Source: Bog-473 sp036502025 (GTDB lineage: Bacteria; Actinomycetota; Acidimicrobiia; Acidimicrobiales; RAAP-2). From it: 5,902 nucleotides of DNA. Below, piece after piece: positions 3,297 to 5,902 of the stretch. The stretch lies in NCBI GenBank assembly GCA_036502025.1, contig DASXZJ010000084.1:1-5902 (forward strand), in the 5' to 3' direction. The notes beneath the pieces were generated by a model that saw only the letters and a list, made by a program, of their open reading frames with translations, did not search any database and was not told where the DNA came from. Each line of letters begins with the position of its first letter. The first letter of the stretch is position 1. The position numbers were made by a program, and so were the translations under genes.

Positions 3297-4853
3297 ATGG
3301 CGTTTCGGGAGGTATCGGTGGTCCAGGTCAAAGAGGCTCTGCGGCGCTGGCTGCGCGGTGAGGGTGAGCGCCCCATCGCGCAGGGAGTCGGCATCGATCG
3401 AAAGACGGTCAGGCGCTACATCGCCGCTGCCATGGAGCTGGGCGTCGAGCGCTCCGGCGGTGAGGAGCAGCTGGGCGACGAGCTGATCGGCCAGGTCCTC
3501 GAGCGGGTCCGCCCGCACCGCCCCGACGGCCACGGCGAGGCCTGGCGCACGCTGCTCGGCGAAGAGGAGCGGATCAAGGGCTGGCTGAAGGACGACCTGA
3601 CCGTCACCAAGATCGGCATCCTGCTCGCCCGCCGTGGGGTGGAGGTTCCGCCGCGAACTTTGGCCCGCTTCTGCGTCGAACGCTGCGGGGCGGGAAGGCG
3701 CACAGTCACCGTCCGGGTCTCCGACCCTCCACCGGGCCAAGAGCTCCAGGTCGACTTCGGACGTCTCGGACTCATTCCCGACGGGGAGCGCCGGCGGGTC
3801 TGTCAGGGGTTGATCTTCACCGCCGTCTACAGCCGTCACCAGTTCGTCTGGCCGACGTTCCTCCAGACCACTGAAGAGGTGATCAAGGGCTTCGAGGCGG
3901 CCTGGAGCTACTTCGGCGGGGTCTTCCCCGTCGTCATCCCCGACAACATGAAGTCGATCGTGATCACCGCCGAGAACACCGCGCCGCGGATCAACGACAC
4001 CTTCATGGAATACGCGCAGTCCAGAGGCTTCGTCATCGACGCTGCCCGAGTGGCCACCCCCACCGACAAGCCACGCGTCGAACGCGTCGTCCACTACGTG
4101 CAGCACAACTTCTTCGCCGGAGAGTCCTTCGTCGACCTGCTCGACTGCCGGATGCGCGCCGAGACCTGGTGTGACACCACCGCGGGCGTGCGCATCCACG
4201 GCACCACCCAGTGCCGGCCCATCGAGGCGTTTCGTCTCGAGGAGCTCCCGCTGCTCTTGCCCCGGCCGGGCGCACCATTCGATGTGCCCACGTGGTCCGA
4301 ACCCAAGGTCCACCGTGACTTCCATGTCGAAATCGACAAGGCGATCTACTCGGTGCCGCACCGCCTGGTGGGTCGAACGCTGCGGGCCAGGCGAGACTCG
4401 TCCACGGTCAAGCTGTATTTGAAAGGCGAGCTGGTCAAGGTCCATCCCCGCAAACCACCAGGTGGAAAGAGCACCGATCCCGCCGACATGCCCACCGGCA
4501 AAGAGATCTATGCCACCCGCGATATCGAGAGCCTCGGGCGCATGGCGGCCGATCACGGTCCCTCCATCGGCCTCTATGCGGGGGCCATCTTGGACACCCC
4601 GTTGCCCTGGACCAAGATGCGCCAGGTCTACCGCTTGCTCGGTCTGGTCAAGAAGTGGGGTCCCGAGCGCGTAGAGCTCGCCTGCGCTCGGGCCCTCGAG
4701 GCCGAGGCCGTCGACGTGAACCTCGTGGCGCGCATGCTCGAGCGAGCGCGAGAGGACGCCGATCCGGCCGTGACGCCACGACCGGTCGTGATCCAGGGTC
4801 GCTTCGCTCGCGATCCTTCCGAGTTCGCCAGCATCACCGAGGTCGGACGATGA
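3297..4853 (+). CDS. istA: IS21-family transposase IstA
   Basis: The 518-aa DDE transposase cuts and joins the IS ends. An N-terminal helix-turn-helix (about 8-45, including PIAQGVGIDRKTVRRYI) recognises the end repeats. The catalytic core shows Asp153 in LQVDFGRLG, Asp216 in VVIPDNMKS and Glu262 in DKPRVERVV, with the family's spacing of about 62 and 45 residues. The C-terminal part carries the beta-barrel-like region (DFHVEIDKAIYSVPHRLVG, about 341-359) seen in IstA proteins. The start at ATG 3297 is supported by GAGGAGG at 3286-3292, four bases upstream. The stop codon overlaps the istB start. The length is normal for the family and there is no frameshift, so the enzyme should be functional. 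A 530-codon open frame lies antisense to it; I treat that as a high-GC artefact. Confidence 0.96.
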   Translation: MAFREVSVVQVKEALRRWLRGEGERPIAQGVGIDRKTVRRYIAAAMELGVERSGGEEQLGDELIGQVLERVRPHRPDGHGEAWRTLLGEEERIKGWLKDDLTVTKIGILLARRGVEVPPRTLARFCVERCGAGRRTVTVRVSDPPPGQELQVDFGRLGLIPDGERRRVCQGLIFTAVYSRHQFVWPTFLQTTEEVIKGFEAAWSYFGGVFPVVIPDNMKSIVITAENTAPRINDTFMEYAQSRGFVIDAARVATPTDKPRVERVVHYVQHNFFAGESFVDLLDCRMRAETWCDTTAGVRIHGTTQCRPIEAFRLEELPLLLPRPGAPFDVPTWSEPKVHRDFHVEIDKAIYSVPHRLVGRTLRARRDSSTVKLYLKGELVKVHPRKPPGGKSTDPADMPTGKEIYATRDIESLGRMAADHGPSIGLYAGAILDTPLPWTKMRQVYRLLGLVKKWGPERVELACARALEAEAVDVNLVARMLERAREDADPAVTPRPVVIQGRFARDPSEFASITEVGR

Positions 4854-5656
4854 GCGCGCCCGCACCCAGCGTCTCGCCCGAGCTCAAGGTCCTCATGCGG
4901 CGCCTCAAACTCGGCCAGCTCCTCACCACGCTGCCCGAGCGTCTCGCCCTGGCGCGCAGTCACGAGCTCACCCACATCGAGTTCCTCGAGCAGCTCTTCA
5001 GCGACGAGGTGCAGCGCCGTGACGCCGCCTCAGCCGGACTGCGCGCCCGGGCGGCCAAGCTCGATCCGCACATGGTGCTCGAGGCCTGGGACGATGGAGC
5101 CCAGATCACCTATGACCGGGCCATCTGGTCCGAGCTGATCTCCTTGCGCTTCGTCGACCAGGCCCGCAACGCCTTCATCTTGGGACCGGTCGGCGTCGGC
5201 AAGACCTTCATGGCCACCGCTCTCGGACACATCGCCTGTCGGCGCCGCATCAGTGTGCACTTCGAACGCCACGACCGGTTGCACAAACGGCTCAAGGCAG
5301 CGCGTCTCGACGCCAGCTACGACCAGGAGATGCGAAAGCTCATCGGCGTCGATCTGCTCGTGATCGACGACTTCGCCCTCCAGCCTCTCGACATGCTCGA
5401 CACCGCCGACATCTACGAGCTGTGCGTCGAGCGACACCACACCAAGGCCACCGTGCTGACCTCGAACCGTGACCCGAGCGAATGGCTGGCGGCAATGGCC
5501 GACCCCTTGCTCGCCCAGTCCGCCGTCGACCGGCTGAAGAGCGCGGCGTGGGAACTGGTCATCGAGGGAGAGTCCTACCGCCAGCACGAGAAGCCGACCC
5601 TCGAATCGGACCCTTCCGGGACGACTCCGTCGCCTCGCCAACGCCGACGTACTTGA
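4850..5656 (+). CDS. istB: IS21-family helper ATPase IstB
   Basis: The 268-aa AAA+ protein assembles on target DNA and stimulates IstA, the arrangement known for IS21 elements and related to DnaC-type loaders. After an N-terminal helical domain (about 10-80) come Walker A GPVGVGKT (112-119), Walker B LLVIDDF (169-175), the sensor-1 region LTSNRDPSEW (203-212) and an arginine in QSAVDRL (223-229). ATG 4850 overlaps the istA TGA as ATGA, indicating translational coupling. An in-frame open stretch back to 4655 is inside istA and is not used. The last 20 or so residues (TTPSPRQRRRT) are a disordered, basic tail beyond the conserved fold. The length is usual for IstB and all motifs are intact. Confidence 0.96.
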   Translation: MSAPAPSVSPELKVLMRRLKLGQLLTTLPERLALARSHELTHIEFLEQLFSDEVQRRDAASAGLRARAAKLDPHMVLEAWDDGAQITYDRAIWSELISLRFVDQARNAFILGPVGVGKTFMATALGHIACRRRISVHFERHDRLHKRLKAARLDASYDQEMRKLIGVDLLVIDDFALQPLDMLDTADIYELCVERHHTKATVLTSNRDPSEWLAAMADPLLAQSAVDRLKSAAWELVIEGESYRQHEKPTLESDPSGTTPSPRQRRRT

Positions 5657-5710
5657 CACCGTTAGACCCTTCCGAGATCATCAGCACAGCCGGTCGAAGT
5701 GGACGCGACG

Positions 5711-5756
5711 TGGTCCCATGCTTCTGGCAAAGAGGTGGTCCCTTAAGACTGGCAAA
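5711..5756 (-). repeat. Right-end terminal repeats (two copies)
   Basis: On the minus strand, copies at 5756-5736 and 5731-5711 follow TTTGCCAG, six bases, GGGACCA, the same design as the left end. The right end therefore has two copies against three on the left. Confidence 0.88.
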
Positions 5757-5761
5757 CGACA
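5749..5761 (+). repeat. Right terminal inverted repeat
   Basis: CTGGCAAACGACA is the exact reverse complement of the left end at 3141-3153 and defines the outer edge of the element. Confidence 0.92.
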
Positions 5762-5902
5762 GATGGATGAGGAAATGTATGAGGGCGTCTCGCCGTTGAC
5801 GCCGGGTGCCCTTGGTGCAGACAAGCCCGTCATTAGCGTGGCGTGGAGGTCCTGAGCACCGATGAATGCCGCTTCGAGCGCGTGCCCTAGATTTCACATC
5901 CT
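5762..5902. other. Right flank of the insertion sequence, no confident gene
   Basis: Several short frames cross these 141 bases. One minus-strand frame (GTG at 5897) runs to the IS edge as ...DALIHFLIHL and would continue in phase into the left-flank frame at 3140 if the element were removed. One plus-strand frame (ATG 5763 to TGA 5853) reads MDEEMYEGVSPLTPGALGAD. Neither resembles a family I know, and the stretch is too short to choose. Confidence 0.3.

Larger units (their letters stand above)
3141..5761 (+). mobile_element. Complete IS21-family insertion sequence
   Basis: The 2,621-bp element has perfect 13-bp terminal inverted repeats, TGTCGTTTGCCAG at the left and CTGGCAAACGACA at the right, beginning TG and ending CA as usual for the family. 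Further copies of a TTTGCCAG-spacer-GGGACCA repeat lie just inside each end. It carries istA and istB, overlapping by four bases. Both genes are full length with intact catalytic motifs, so the element may still be active. The flanking bases show no 4-8 bp direct duplication (left flank ends CGGGCGA, right begins GATGGAT; only GA is shared). Confidence 0.93.

Noticed and set aside
3273..4865. 530-codon open frame antisense to istA
   Set aside because: It mirrors istA over its whole length, has the Gly/Asp/Arg-rich composition of a GC-rich complement strand, and no family features; istA is certain.
4655..5656. Longer 333-aa form of IstB
   Set aside because: The extra 65 residues lie inside istA and are Arg/Gly-rich; ATG 4850 with the ATGA overlap is the normal IS21 layout.

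Overview
The window is GC-rich DNA from what looks like an actinobacterium. The evidence is a regulator whose DNA-binding end closely resembles mycobacterial DosR/DevR, TANNNT-type -10 boxes placed exactly for leaderless translation, and a group II truncated haemoglobin. I cannot place it at genus level.

Layout. Bases 1-170 hold the C-terminal end of a NarL/LuxR-type response regulator. It converges on a minus-strand block: an unrecognised 103-aa protein (250-561), a truncated GGDEF protein with a degenerate active site but an intact-looking c-di-GMP inhibitory site (721-1410), a regulatory stretch of about 380 bp (1411-1792), and a 99-aa coiled-coil protein (1793-2092). A 334-bp spacer follows (2093-2426), holding an isolated tRNA-3'-end-like piece and a 9-bp inverted repeat. 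It leads into a plus-strand truncated haemoglobin (2427-2891). After about 250 bp of flank there is a complete IS21-family insertion sequence (3141-5761). It has perfect 13-bp ends, internal terminal repeats, and istA and istB overlapping by ATGA. The last 141 bp are right flank with no confident gene.

How it fits together. The regulator's recognition helix keeps the residues that contact DNA in DosR (Lys, Lys and Asn in EKTVKNY). Sequences resembling the DosR box (GGGACTT...) lie upstream of two nearby minus-strand genes. In both promoters the box centre is 33 bp from the centre of a good -10 hexamer. The GGDEF promoter also has a second, weaker box 22 bp further upstream, which is two helical turns. 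I infer a compact DosR-like hypoxia/NO/redox regulon that controls a degenerate c-di-GMP-binding protein and an uncharacterised small protein, next to an O2/NO-binding haemoglobin. This is the most interesting content of the window. The IS21 element is otherwise standard, but it lacks a visible target-site duplication.
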